DNA of 64,000 bases from Asticcacaulis sp. AC466 (GTDB lineage Bacteria > Pseudomonadota > Alphaproteobacteria > Caulobacterales > Caulobacteraceae): positions 80,255 through 144,254 of the forward strand of contig NZ_AWGE01000009.1 of the NCBI RefSeq assembly GCF_000495815.1, written 5' to 3'. Position 1 is the stretch's first letter, and each line of letters begins with the position of its first letter. Positions 27,618 through 34,971 of this stretch are shown here, piece after piece. The position numbers were made by a program, and so were the translations under genes. The notes under the pieces are model-generated. The model was not told the origin of the DNA, made no database searches, and was given only the letters and a program-made list of their open reading frames with translations.

Positions 27618-29711
27618 ATGTCTGTCTCTCGTAAATTCTCGGCCCTTCTGCTGGCCGGTTCCGTTTCGCTCGCGGCACTTGCCGGGGCGGCCTTCGCCGC
27701 GCCACTTACCTATACGGACATGATTAAGATGGACCGTATCAACGGCTTCAAGCTTGATCCGACCGGCCGTTATGCTGTTCTCAACATCCGCGTCACGGAC
27801 ATGGAAAAGAACAAGGGCATCCAGTCGATCTGGCTCAAGGACCTGAGCAAGCCCGAAGCGCCGGAAATCAAGCTGGCCGTTTCCGATGGCGGGGCGTCCA
27901 ACGCTCAGTTCGGACCTGACGGTACGATATATTTCATCTCCGGTCGCGGCGAAGGCGGCACAGATCAGGTCTGGAAAACGGATATCACCGGCGCCACTGC
28001 GACCCAGGTGACCCGCCTGCCGCTCGACGTTCAGGCCTACCAGATCACGCCCGATGGCAAGGGCGTGGTTGTTGGGCTGGCCGTCTTCCCCGAATGCAAG
28101 GGGGACGAAGTCAATTGCACGGTCAAGCGTCAGGCGGATCGCAAGGCCGACAAGTCGTCCGGCATGGTCTATGACAAGATTTTCGTCCGCCACTGGGACA
28201 CCTGGGCCGACGGGACGCGCAATCATCTGTTCTACGTTCCGCTGGCTGGCGGCGTACCGATCGCCCTGACCGACGGCTATGACGGCGACGTTCCGTCCAA
28301 GCCCTTTGGCGATGAAGCCGACTACACCATATCGCCGGACAGCAAGACGGTCGTCTTCTCGGCGCGCGAAGCCGGCAAATCCGAGCCGTGGAGCACCAAT
28401 TTCGACATCTACACCGTGCCCATCGATGGTTCCGCCGCGCCGGTCAACCGCACGGCGTCGAACAAGGCCTGGGACGGCAGTCCGCGCGTGTCGCCGGACG
28501 GCAAGACCATTGCCTATGTCGCCATGAAGCGTCCCGGTTTCGAAGCCGACCGCTTTGGCATCATGCTGATGGATGAGCAGGGCAAGACGCGCGAGCTGGC
28601 GCCGGATTGGGACCGGTCGGTCGGCGGCATACAGTGGTCAAAGGACGGCAAGAGCCTGCTGGTCGATGCCGACGATGTCGGCAAGCATATCGTCTTCCGC
28701 GTCGATGCCAAGACTGGCAAGGTCACGCCGCTGACCCGGACCGGGCATACCAATGTCTATGCCGAAACGCCACGCGGCATGGTCTTCCTCAAGGACGATC
28801 TGACCCACCCGAGCGCCTTATATCAGGCCAAGGCGAAATCCGCCTTCATCGACGAGGGCGCGACGAACCTGACCAAATTCAACGCCTCCGCCGGCGCCTT
28901 GACCACGGGCGCCTACGAGCAATTCGTCTTCAAAGGGTGGAATAACGAAGACGTCCATGGCTATGTCATCAAGCCGGCGGGCTATGTCGAAGGCAAGTCC
29001 TATCCGGTCGCCTTCCTGATCCACGGCGGACCGCAAGGCTCGTTCGGCGATGGCTGGTCATATCGCTGGAATCCGGAAACCTATTCGGGCGCCGGTTATG
29101 CGGTGGTGATGATCGATTTCCACGGTTCGACCGGTTACGGCCAGGCCTTTACCGACGCCATCTCGCAGCACTGGGGCGACCGTCCACTGGAGGACCTGCA
29201 AAAGGGCTGGGCTTTCGCTCTGGACAAGTACAAGTTCTTGGACGGCGACCGCGCCTGCGCTTTGGGTGCGTCCTATGGCGGGTTCATGGTCAACTGGATC
29301 GCCGGCAACTGGAAGCAGCCCTGGAAGTGCCTAGTGTCGCATGACGGCGTATTCGACGCACGCAATATGGGCTATTCGACCGAGGAACTGTGGTTCGAGG
29401 AATGGGAACAGGGTGCGGTGGTCTATGACGATCCCGCCAAGTACGATACTTTCAATCCGGCGCTTCATGCCAAGGACTGGTCCAAGCCGATGCTCGTCAT
29501 CCACTCGGACAAGGATTACCGTATTCCCGTCGAGCAGGGCATAGGCGCCTTCACCGCCCTTCAGCGGCAGGGCGTGGAGTCCGCCTTCCTGCGCTTCCCC
29601 GATGAAAACCATTGGGTGCTGAAGCCTGCCAACTCGGTCAAGTGGCACGATACGGTCTTCAACTGGCTGGATACCCATATCGGCGCCAAATCGACCCAGG
29701 GTGCGAAGTGA
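27618..29711 (+). CDS. Exported S9 family prolyl oligopeptidase-like peptidase
   Basis: A 697-residue serine peptidase with a signal peptide (1-28, AAFAAP), a WD40-like beta-propeller (about 30-410), and an alpha/beta-hydrolase domain. Catalytic Ser is in GASYGGFMVNW, Asp in HSDKDYRIP, His in DENHWVLK. This is the acylaminoacyl-peptidase / dipeptidyl-peptidase type common in Caulobacterales for periplasmic peptide breakdown. The start at 27618 opens directly onto the signal peptide. Its stop overlaps the next ATG by one base (TGATG), so the beta-lactamase is coupled to it. Confidence 0.93.
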   Translation: MSVSRKFSALLLAGSVSLAALAGAAFAAPLTYTDMIKMDRINGFKLDPTGRYAVLNIRVTDMEKNKGIQSIWLKDLSKPEAPEIKLAVSDGGASNAQFGPDGTIYFISGRGEGGTDQVWKTDITGATATQVTRLPLDVQAYQITPDGKGVVVGLAVFPECKGDEVNCTVKRQADRKADKSSGMVYDKIFVRHWDTWADGTRNHLFYVPLAGGVPIALTDGYDGDVPSKPFGDEADYTISPDSKTVVFSAREAGKSEPWSTNFDIYTVPIDGSAAPVNRTASNKAWDGSPRVSPDGKTIAYVAMKRPGFEADRFGIMLMDEQGKTRELAPDWDRSVGGIQWSKDGKSLLVDADDVGKHIVFRVDAKTGKVTPLTRTGHTNVYAETPRGMVFLKDDLTHPSALYQAKAKSAFIDEGATNLTKFNASAGALTTGAYEQFVFKGWNNEDVHGYVIKPAGYVEGKSYPVAFLIHGGPQGSFGDGWSYRWNPETYSGAGYAVVMIDFHGSTGYGQAFTDAISQHWGDRPLEDLQKGWAFALDKYKFLDGDRACALGASYGGFMVNWIAGNWKQPWKCLVSHDGVFDARNMGYSTEELWFEEWEQGAVVYDDPAKYDTFNPALHAKDWSKPMLVIHSDKDYRIPVEQGIGAFTALQRQGVESAFLRFPDENHWVLKPANSVKWHDTVFNWLDTHIGAKSTQGAK

Positions 29712-30661
29712 TGCTGTCGCGACGCGGTATGGTGGCAGGGGGTGTTGCCCTGGCTGGCGTCGCCTTGGCGGTGCCCTTGGCCGGCTGTTCTGAAAAGGTG
29801 CAGAAGGTCATGGGCTTTGCTCAGCGTATGTTGGAAATTCAAAAGCGCCATGGCGGGCGGGTCGGGGTATCGGCCCTGACTGGGGCAGCGACGGCTAATA
29901 CCGAGGCCAATGGGTCATTGAGCATCAGTGCCAGTGAACGGTTCGCCATGGCATCGACCTTTAAATGGGTGTTGGCGGCTGCCATCCTTCAGCAGGTCGA
30001 TCTGGGCAAGCTGAAGCTGGCGCAGGAAATCACCTATGGTAAAAAGGACTTGCTCGATTACGCGCCGGTGACGACTGCGCAGGTGGCCAAGGGGCGTATG
30101 ACTATTGGCGATCTGTGTTCGGCGGCGGTGTCGCTATCCGACAATACAGCGGCCAATCTGCTCTTGCCTCTGATTGGCGGACCGGCAGGGCTGACTGCCT
30201 TTGTGCGCGCTATCGGCGATGAGACCACGCGTTTCGATCGCACGGAACCCTCGCTCAACAGCAACATCGATGGCGACCCGCAGGATACGACCACGCCTGA
30301 GGCCATGAGCACCCTTCTGCGCAAGGTCTATAGCGGTGACGTTCTGAAACCGGACAGCCTGAACCGGCTAAAGGAGTGGATGATCGCCACGACGACGGGC
30401 AAGGGGCGCATTTCGGCAGGTGTTCCGGCCGGGGCGACGGTGGCACATAAGACCGGTTCTGGCGCCAATGGCGCGGTCAACGATGTCGGTGTTGTCTGGC
30501 TGCCGGGCAAGGCGCCAGTCTGTCTGTCCATCTATACCTCTGGCGGTAATCTCGATGACGCCGGGCGCGACAAGATCATCGCCGACGTGACGAAGCTGGT
30601 CTTCGACACCCTGGCCTTCGTCGAAACCCTCGACGCCAATTCATCGAGCGCGAGCGTTTGA
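29711..30661 (+). CDS. Class A beta-lactamase, predicted lipoprotein
   Basis: A 316-residue serine beta-lactamase with all class A motifs: S82-T-F-K85 (SxxK), S143-D-N145, E179...N183 (the Glu166/Asn170 pair of the omega loop), and K247-T-G249. The N-terminus has twin arginines (SRRG) and a lipobox LAG-C26, so Tat export and lipid anchoring are both possible. It is the middle gene of an S9 peptidase / beta-lactamase / glutaminase run, overlapping both neighbours. Substrate range cannot be judged from sequence; it is probably an intrinsic chromosomal enzyme, not an acquired one. Confidence 0.92.
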   Translation: MLSRRGMVAGGVALAGVALAVPLAGCSEKVQKVMGFAQRMLEIQKRHGGRVGVSALTGAATANTEANGSLSISASERFAMASTFKWVLAAAILQQVDLGKLKLAQEITYGKKDLLDYAPVTTAQVAKGRMTIGDLCSAAVSLSDNTAANLLLPLIGGPAGLTAFVRAIGDETTRFDRTEPSLNSNIDGDPQDTTTPEAMSTLLRKVYSGDVLKPDSLNRLKEWMIATTTGKGRISAGVPAGATVAHKTGSGANGAVNDVGVVWLPGKAPVCLSIYTSGGNLDDAGRDKIIADVTKLVFDTLAFVETLDANSSSASV

Positions 30662-31581
30662 AATCAGGCATTTCCATAGATGAGGTTCTGGCTGAAGTTG
30701 TCGCCATGGTGCGGCCGCACTTTGGCAAGGGCCGCCCGGCAGACTATATCCCGCAACTGGCCGGGGTTGATCCCCGCCAATTCGGCATGGCCGTCTGTAC
30801 CGTAAAGGGCGATGAAGCCTATGTGGGTGACGCCGACGTGCCGTTTTCGGCGCAGTCGATCACCAAGCTGTTTGCCCTGGGGCTGGCGCTCAACCAGATT
30901 GGCGACGAGGTCTGGACGCGGGTGGGTAAGGAACCGTCCGGCACGCCGTTCAACTATCTGTCCCAGCTCGAGCACGAGCAGGGCGTGCCGCGCAATCCGT
31001 TCATCAACGCCGGGGCCCTGGCGATTACCGATATCCTGCTCGATACGGTGCCGTCGCCGGACGCGCTCGTGCGGGATTTTTTGGGCATGTTGTCCGACAG
31101 CCAGCTTGAAATCGACGAAGCGGTAGCCCAATCGGAGATTGAAACTGCGCACAAGAACCGCGCCATCGCCAATCTGATGCTCGGCTTCGGCACCCTGTCT
31201 CACGACCCAGAGGCGGTGATATCGGCCTATTGCCGCCAGTGCGCGATCACCATCTCCTGTCGGCAATTGGCGCGTGCGGCCTTGCCGTTGGCGGCCGACG
31301 GCTTTTCCCCTATCGCCCAAGAAACCATATTTCCGTCGCGCCTGACCCGCCGGCTGAATGCCCTCCTGCTGACTTGCGGCACCTATGACAGTGTCGGCTC
31401 ATTCGCCTACCGCGTCGGACTGCCGGCCAAAAGTGGCGTCGGGGGCGGCATCCTGGCGGTGGTCCCCGGACAGGCAACCATCGCCGTATGGTCGCCGGAA
31501 CTCGATCGTTTTGGTACCAGCGTCGTGGGGACAGCGGCGCTGGAACACTTCAGCCAATTGACCAACTGCTCCGTGTTGTAG
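30658..31581 (+). CDS. glsA: Glutaminase A
   Basis: Hydrolyses L-glutamine to glutamate and ammonia. The 307-residue protein has the glutaminase blocks FSAQSITKLFAL (S67 and K70, the catalytic Ser-xx-Lys), NPFINAGALAI, AHKNRAIANLM and KSGVGGGILAVVPG. The start is TTG at 30658, overlapping the beta-lactamase stop by four bases (TTGA). Glutaminase and class A beta-lactamase share the same penicilloyl-serine-transferase fold. No signal peptide; cytoplasmic. Confidence 0.95.
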   Translation: MKSGISIDEVLAEVVAMVRPHFGKGRPADYIPQLAGVDPRQFGMAVCTVKGDEAYVGDADVPFSAQSITKLFALGLALNQIGDEVWTRVGKEPSGTPFNYLSQLEHEQGVPRNPFINAGALAITDILLDTVPSPDALVRDFLGMLSDSQLEIDEAVAQSEIETAHKNRAIANLMLGFGTLSHDPEAVISAYCRQCAITISCRQLARAALPLAADGFSPIAQETIFPSRLTRRLNALLLTCGTYDSVGSFAYRVGLPAKSGVGGGILAVVPGQATIAVWSPELDRFGTSVVGTAALEHFSQLTNCSVL

Positions 31582-31682
31582 GGTCTTTAGGCGTGGCCGG
31601 TCTATTCGAACAGGCTACGGTTCCAAGAAACCTGAAATTAAGGCCTGTCGGTTAGACTCACGGCGAAATTTGGGAAAACCTC

Positions 31683-32624
31683 ATGTCCGCACTCGCTCTA
31701 TTCGCTCAGGCCCTGAGGGCCAAATCCGCCATCGCGGCCGAAGATGTTCTGGCCTTGCGCCAACTCGTCTGGGGTAACGACGCCACTATCAGCACGGATG
31801 AGGCAAACGCCATCATGGCCCTCAATTCGGCCTGTCACGTTCGGTCGAAAGAGTGGATCGACTATTTCGTCGAGGTCATGGTAGATTATGTCGTCAAGCA
31901 GCAGGCGCCGGTCGACTATGTGGACGATGCCAAGGCCGATTGGCTAATGGGCTGGATCAATCGCGACGGCCGCGTCGATTCCTTGGGCGAGCTGGAGCTG
32001 TTGATAAAAATTATCGAGGTGGCAGCCGCAGTGCCCGAAGCCTTGCGCAGCTATGTCCTGCTTCAGATCGAGTTGGCCGTCCTGACCGGAGACGGGCCCA
32101 CCCGGACACAGCGTAATGACGGCGACGGCCATTTGGATCCCCGCTACGTCAATGACACCGAAGTCGGCCTTCTGCGTCGGGCGGTCTTCGCCGTTGCCGG
32201 TGACGGCGCCTATATCGTCAGCCAGGCCGAAGCGGAGATGTTGTTCCGTATCAAGGACGCCACTATCGGCGCGAAGAATGCGCCTGGCTGGGCGGACCTG
32301 TTCGTTAAGGCGGTAGGTAACCACCTGATGGGCCACGCCAGTTACCAACCCCTGACCAATCATCAGCAACGCGAATTGGACGCCTATGTCGCCGATACCT
32401 CGTTATCGATGGCGCGTTTCGCCAAGCGGGCCTTTGGGCGTCGTACGACCGATCCACGGGCGGGCGCCGTCATTGAAAACGATCGCCGCGCGCGGGTCAC
32501 CGACGCACAGATTACACCCAATGAAAAAAGCTGGCTGACGGCGCGCATTCAGGCGGATGGTGCGCGCGATCCGTTGGAAACAGAGCTTTTGAACTTCATT
32601 CGCCGCGAACGCGCTGGGGTTTAA
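31683..32624 (+). CDS. Internally duplicated protein of unknown function
   Basis: A 313-residue acidic, helical, cytoplasmic protein. Residues 21-75 and 160-216 look like two copies of one unit: each has LxxxV, then an S/T-x-x-E-A helix start, and ends in a related helix (WIDYFVEVMVDYV and WADLFVKAVGNHL). Each copy is followed by a second shared pattern, about 81-107 and 275-305 (WLxxxIxxDGxxDxLExELL). I do not recognise the family. It is 101 bases after glsA and converges on the SelO gene. Confidence 0.8.
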   Translation: MSALALFAQALRAKSAIAAEDVLALRQLVWGNDATISTDEANAIMALNSACHVRSKEWIDYFVEVMVDYVVKQQAPVDYVDDAKADWLMGWINRDGRVDSLGELELLIKIIEVAAAVPEALRSYVLLQIELAVLTGDGPTRTQRNDGDGHLDPRYVNDTEVGLLRRAVFAVAGDGAYIVSQAEAEMLFRIKDATIGAKNAPGWADLFVKAVGNHLMGHASYQPLTNHQQRELDAYVADTSLSMARFAKRAFGRRTTDPRAGAVIENDRRARVTDAQITPNEKSWLTARIQADGARDPLETELLNFIRRERAGV

Positions 32625-32645
32625 AGGCCCGAACGGCAAGTTCGT

Positions 32646-34037
32646 TCAAAGCGCCAAGGCTTGGCGATAGGTTTCTATCTGGTCCAGCTTGGCGTGGAAC
32701 AACGACCAGTCGTCTTCAAAGGCAATCTGCGCCCAGATGGCTTCGATCTCGTCATAGAGCAGGGTTTCGGGTTCAGACTCCGCGAACCTGGGATGATCGA
32801 TCCTGTCCGGCGCTGCGGGCCTGTATCTATTCAGGCAGTCATGAAATGCCGCGAAGGCGCCACCGGTATAGGTGTGGCCGCGCGGGCCCGACAGGGCGCG
32901 AGGTTCGGCAGATATCCCGCCGAACCAGTCATAGAACAGCCCTTCGAAACTGCCGTCGTCGCGAAGATCCGCCAGCAGGTCGTAAAGCGTCCTGACCAGC
33001 GCGCTGTCATCTGCGGTCGGCACCACATTCAAACGGGCGCAAACGGCCAACTGCAATTCACGGTCATAGCGTTCGGAAAAGGCGTTGAAACTGGCCACCA
33101 GGGTCGTCTGATCGCCGATCAAGGTCAGGCAGCGGCCCAGCTGACCGAGGTTCCACAACACGGCGTCCGGCTGGCGGCCATAGGCGTACAGACCGGTTTC
33201 GTCGAAATAGGCCGCCGTAAAGGCGGGATCGTAGTGCGGCAGGAATCGGTAGGGGCCGTAATCGAAGCTTTCGCCCGTGACGTTCATATTGTCGGTATTG
33301 AGAACGCCATGCACGAACCCCGCGGTCATCCACCGCGCCGCCAGGGTGGCCGTGGCCGAAACGACCGCATCGAAAAAGTCTTCGGCGTTTGTGCAGGCGG
33401 GATAATAGTTGGCGATCAAAAACGCTACGAGGTCGCGCATGGTTGCGACGTCATTATGGTAGGCCAGGCGCTCGAACGTGCCAAAGCGGATATGGCTATG
33501 GCTCAGGCGCACGAGGACGCTGGAGCGGGTAGGCGAGGGCTCGTCGCCGCGCATCAAGGCTTCGCCGGTTTCGATAAGCGAAAAGGATTTTGACGTTGGC
33601 ACGCCGAGCGCTTCCAGCATGGCGGTGGCCAGCACTTCGCGGACGCCACCCTTCAAGGTTAGCTTGCCGTCGCCGCCACGCGAATAGGGCGTCTTGCCCG
33701 AGCCCTTGGTCCCCAGATCGAGCAGGCGTCCCTTATCGTCGTACATCTGGGCGAACAGAAAGCCGCGTCCATCGCCAAGATCGGGATTGTAATAGCGAAA
33801 TTGATGGCCGTGGTAACGTAGGGCGAGCGGCACAGGTTGATTGTCGGGCAAGGGGGCGAAACGGCCGAAATGCTTGATCCAGTCGGCATCGCTCAGGCCT
33901 TCAAGGCCAATGGACTGCGCGGCGCGGTCGTTGCGGTAGCGCAAGGTGGCTTGCGGAAAGTCGGCTGCCATAACCGGATCGTGAACCGCCAGGGGACTGA
34001 GGCTTAGCAGGGGGGCCGGGCGGTAGGTCAATCGCAA
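32646..34037 (-). CDS. selO: SelO/YdiU family protein adenylyltransferase
   Basis: A pseudokinase-fold enzyme that transfers AMP from ATP to Ser, Thr or Tyr of target proteins. The nucleotide-binding block LGTKGSGKTPYSRGGDG, KLTLKGGVREVL, the arginine-rich RLSHSHIRFGTFE and the metal-binding HGVLNTDNMNV / FDYGPY segments are present. At 463 residues it is on the short side, and it lacks the C-terminal cysteine pair seen in E. coli SelO. The start is a TTG at 34037 inside the end of the preceding gene (10-base overlap). Confidence 0.9.
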   Translation of the reverse strand: MRLTYRPAPLLSLSPLAVHDPVMAADFPQATLRYRNDRAAQSIGLEGLSDADWIKHFGRFAPLPDNQPVPLALRYHGHQFRYYNPDLGDGRGFLFAQMYDDKGRLLDLGTKGSGKTPYSRGGDGKLTLKGGVREVLATAMLEALGVPTSKSFSLIETGEALMRGDEPSPTRSSVLVRLSHSHIRFGTFERLAYHNDVATMRDLVAFLIANYYPACTNAEDFFDAVVSATATLAARWMTAGFVHGVLNTDNMNVTGESFDYGPYRFLPHYDPAFTAAYFDETGLYAYGRQPDAVLWNLGQLGRCLTLIGDQTTLVASFNAFSERYDRELQLAVCARLNVVPTADDSALVRTLYDLLADLRDDGSFEGLFYDWFGGISAEPRALSGPRGHTYTGGAFAAFHDCLNRYRPAAPDRIDHPRFAESEPETLLYDEIEAIWAQIAFEDDWSLFHAKLDQIETYRQALAL

Positions 34038-34396
34038 GCCTCGACATCGGTCCAGGCGGTCAGGCTGTACTGGGCGTTCAGATCTTTGAACACCTTGGCC
34101 GAGACGAGGTGACCGCGCGCAAACAAGCCAGGCTTAGGCGACTTGATCCGAAGGCATAGACTGTAATTCATACCGGCGACCACCTGTTGCCGGGCTGACA
34201 GTATGTGTTTAAGGCTGACGGGCTTGGGCGCGTTATGAACGGCGAAATCCGCCGCCGCCTGCACGTCGGTGTCCTTGACGTCTACCGCTTGAAAACCGCC
34301 GACAATCGGCGGGGCGGGTTGTGCGGGCGTTTGGGTCGCGCCCGCTGTGGCGCTGGTCAGGAACAGAAAGAAAAGCGACGAGAATACCGATGTCAT
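34028..34396 (-). CDS. Cystatin-like exported protein
   Basis: A 122-residue protein with a signal peptide (about 1-20) and a cystatin-like pattern: an early Gly pair (VGG, 32-34), an alpha-helix, then Q71-V-V-A-G75, the QxVxG loop that blocks papain-type peptidases, followed by the expected NYSLCLRI strand. The ATG at 34396 starts the signal peptide; a TTG 12 codons upstream is possible. Overlaps selO by 10 bases. Inhibitor activity is inferred from the motif only. Confidence 0.75.
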   Translation of the reverse strand: MTSVFSSLFFLFLTSATAGATQTPAQPAPPIVGGFQAVDVKDTDVQAAADFAVHNAPKPVSLKHILSARQQVVAGMNYSLCLRIKSPKPGLFARGHLVSAKVFKDLNAQYSLTAWTDVEACD

Positions 34397-34971
34397 GGTG
34401 CATATGCCTGTTTTGACTGTCTTAGCCTGCAAGCCTATCAGAAATCTATCCCGAATCGCGGGCGTAGTGGCGTGTCGCCCGCTAGGCGATGTAAAAACAA
34501 CCGCCCTTCCGGCCGCCCTTAGGGAGCTCGCGCTGTAGAGGTGTGTCTTTTATGCGGCATAGGCATCACAATACGTCGCAACAGCGGAGGCTTCTTACGG
34601 CCCAAGAGGGGGTTGGAGGGCAAATTGCGGTGAAATTGGCGGTTGTTTCAGGTCTGATACTCTTGTCTTGCGCAGGTGCAGCAATTTAAGGGTGAAAAAG
34701 AGCCCTAGCGGAAACTTAACGTTTACGTCAACTGCGACAATGGTTTGCTATACTTTCCACAACAATTCTCGTCAAATTCTCAGGCTTAATTAAGACCTCA
34801 CGGCGTAATATTTTGTGCGCTGCAGTAATGGTGTATTCGATATTTGTTTCCGTGCGCGTAATGTGTTAGGAATTATGAGTAATCATAGCGCTGTTTTTCA
34901 CAGGCTGTGCTTCGCCACAAAGACAAAAATAAAATACTTAAGCAGAGATGAAATTTACCTAAGGGAAAGAA
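34397..34971. other. Long AT-rich regulatory region before the TonB-dependent receptor
   Basis: No gene is supported here. GC content falls after 34,640 towards the receptor gene. A TATACT hexamer at 34749-34754 and a TTAATTAA palindrome at about 34786 are possible promoter elements, with no clear -35 box. A short open frame from 34815 runs into the receptor start but lacks a ribosome site. Confidence 0.5.
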
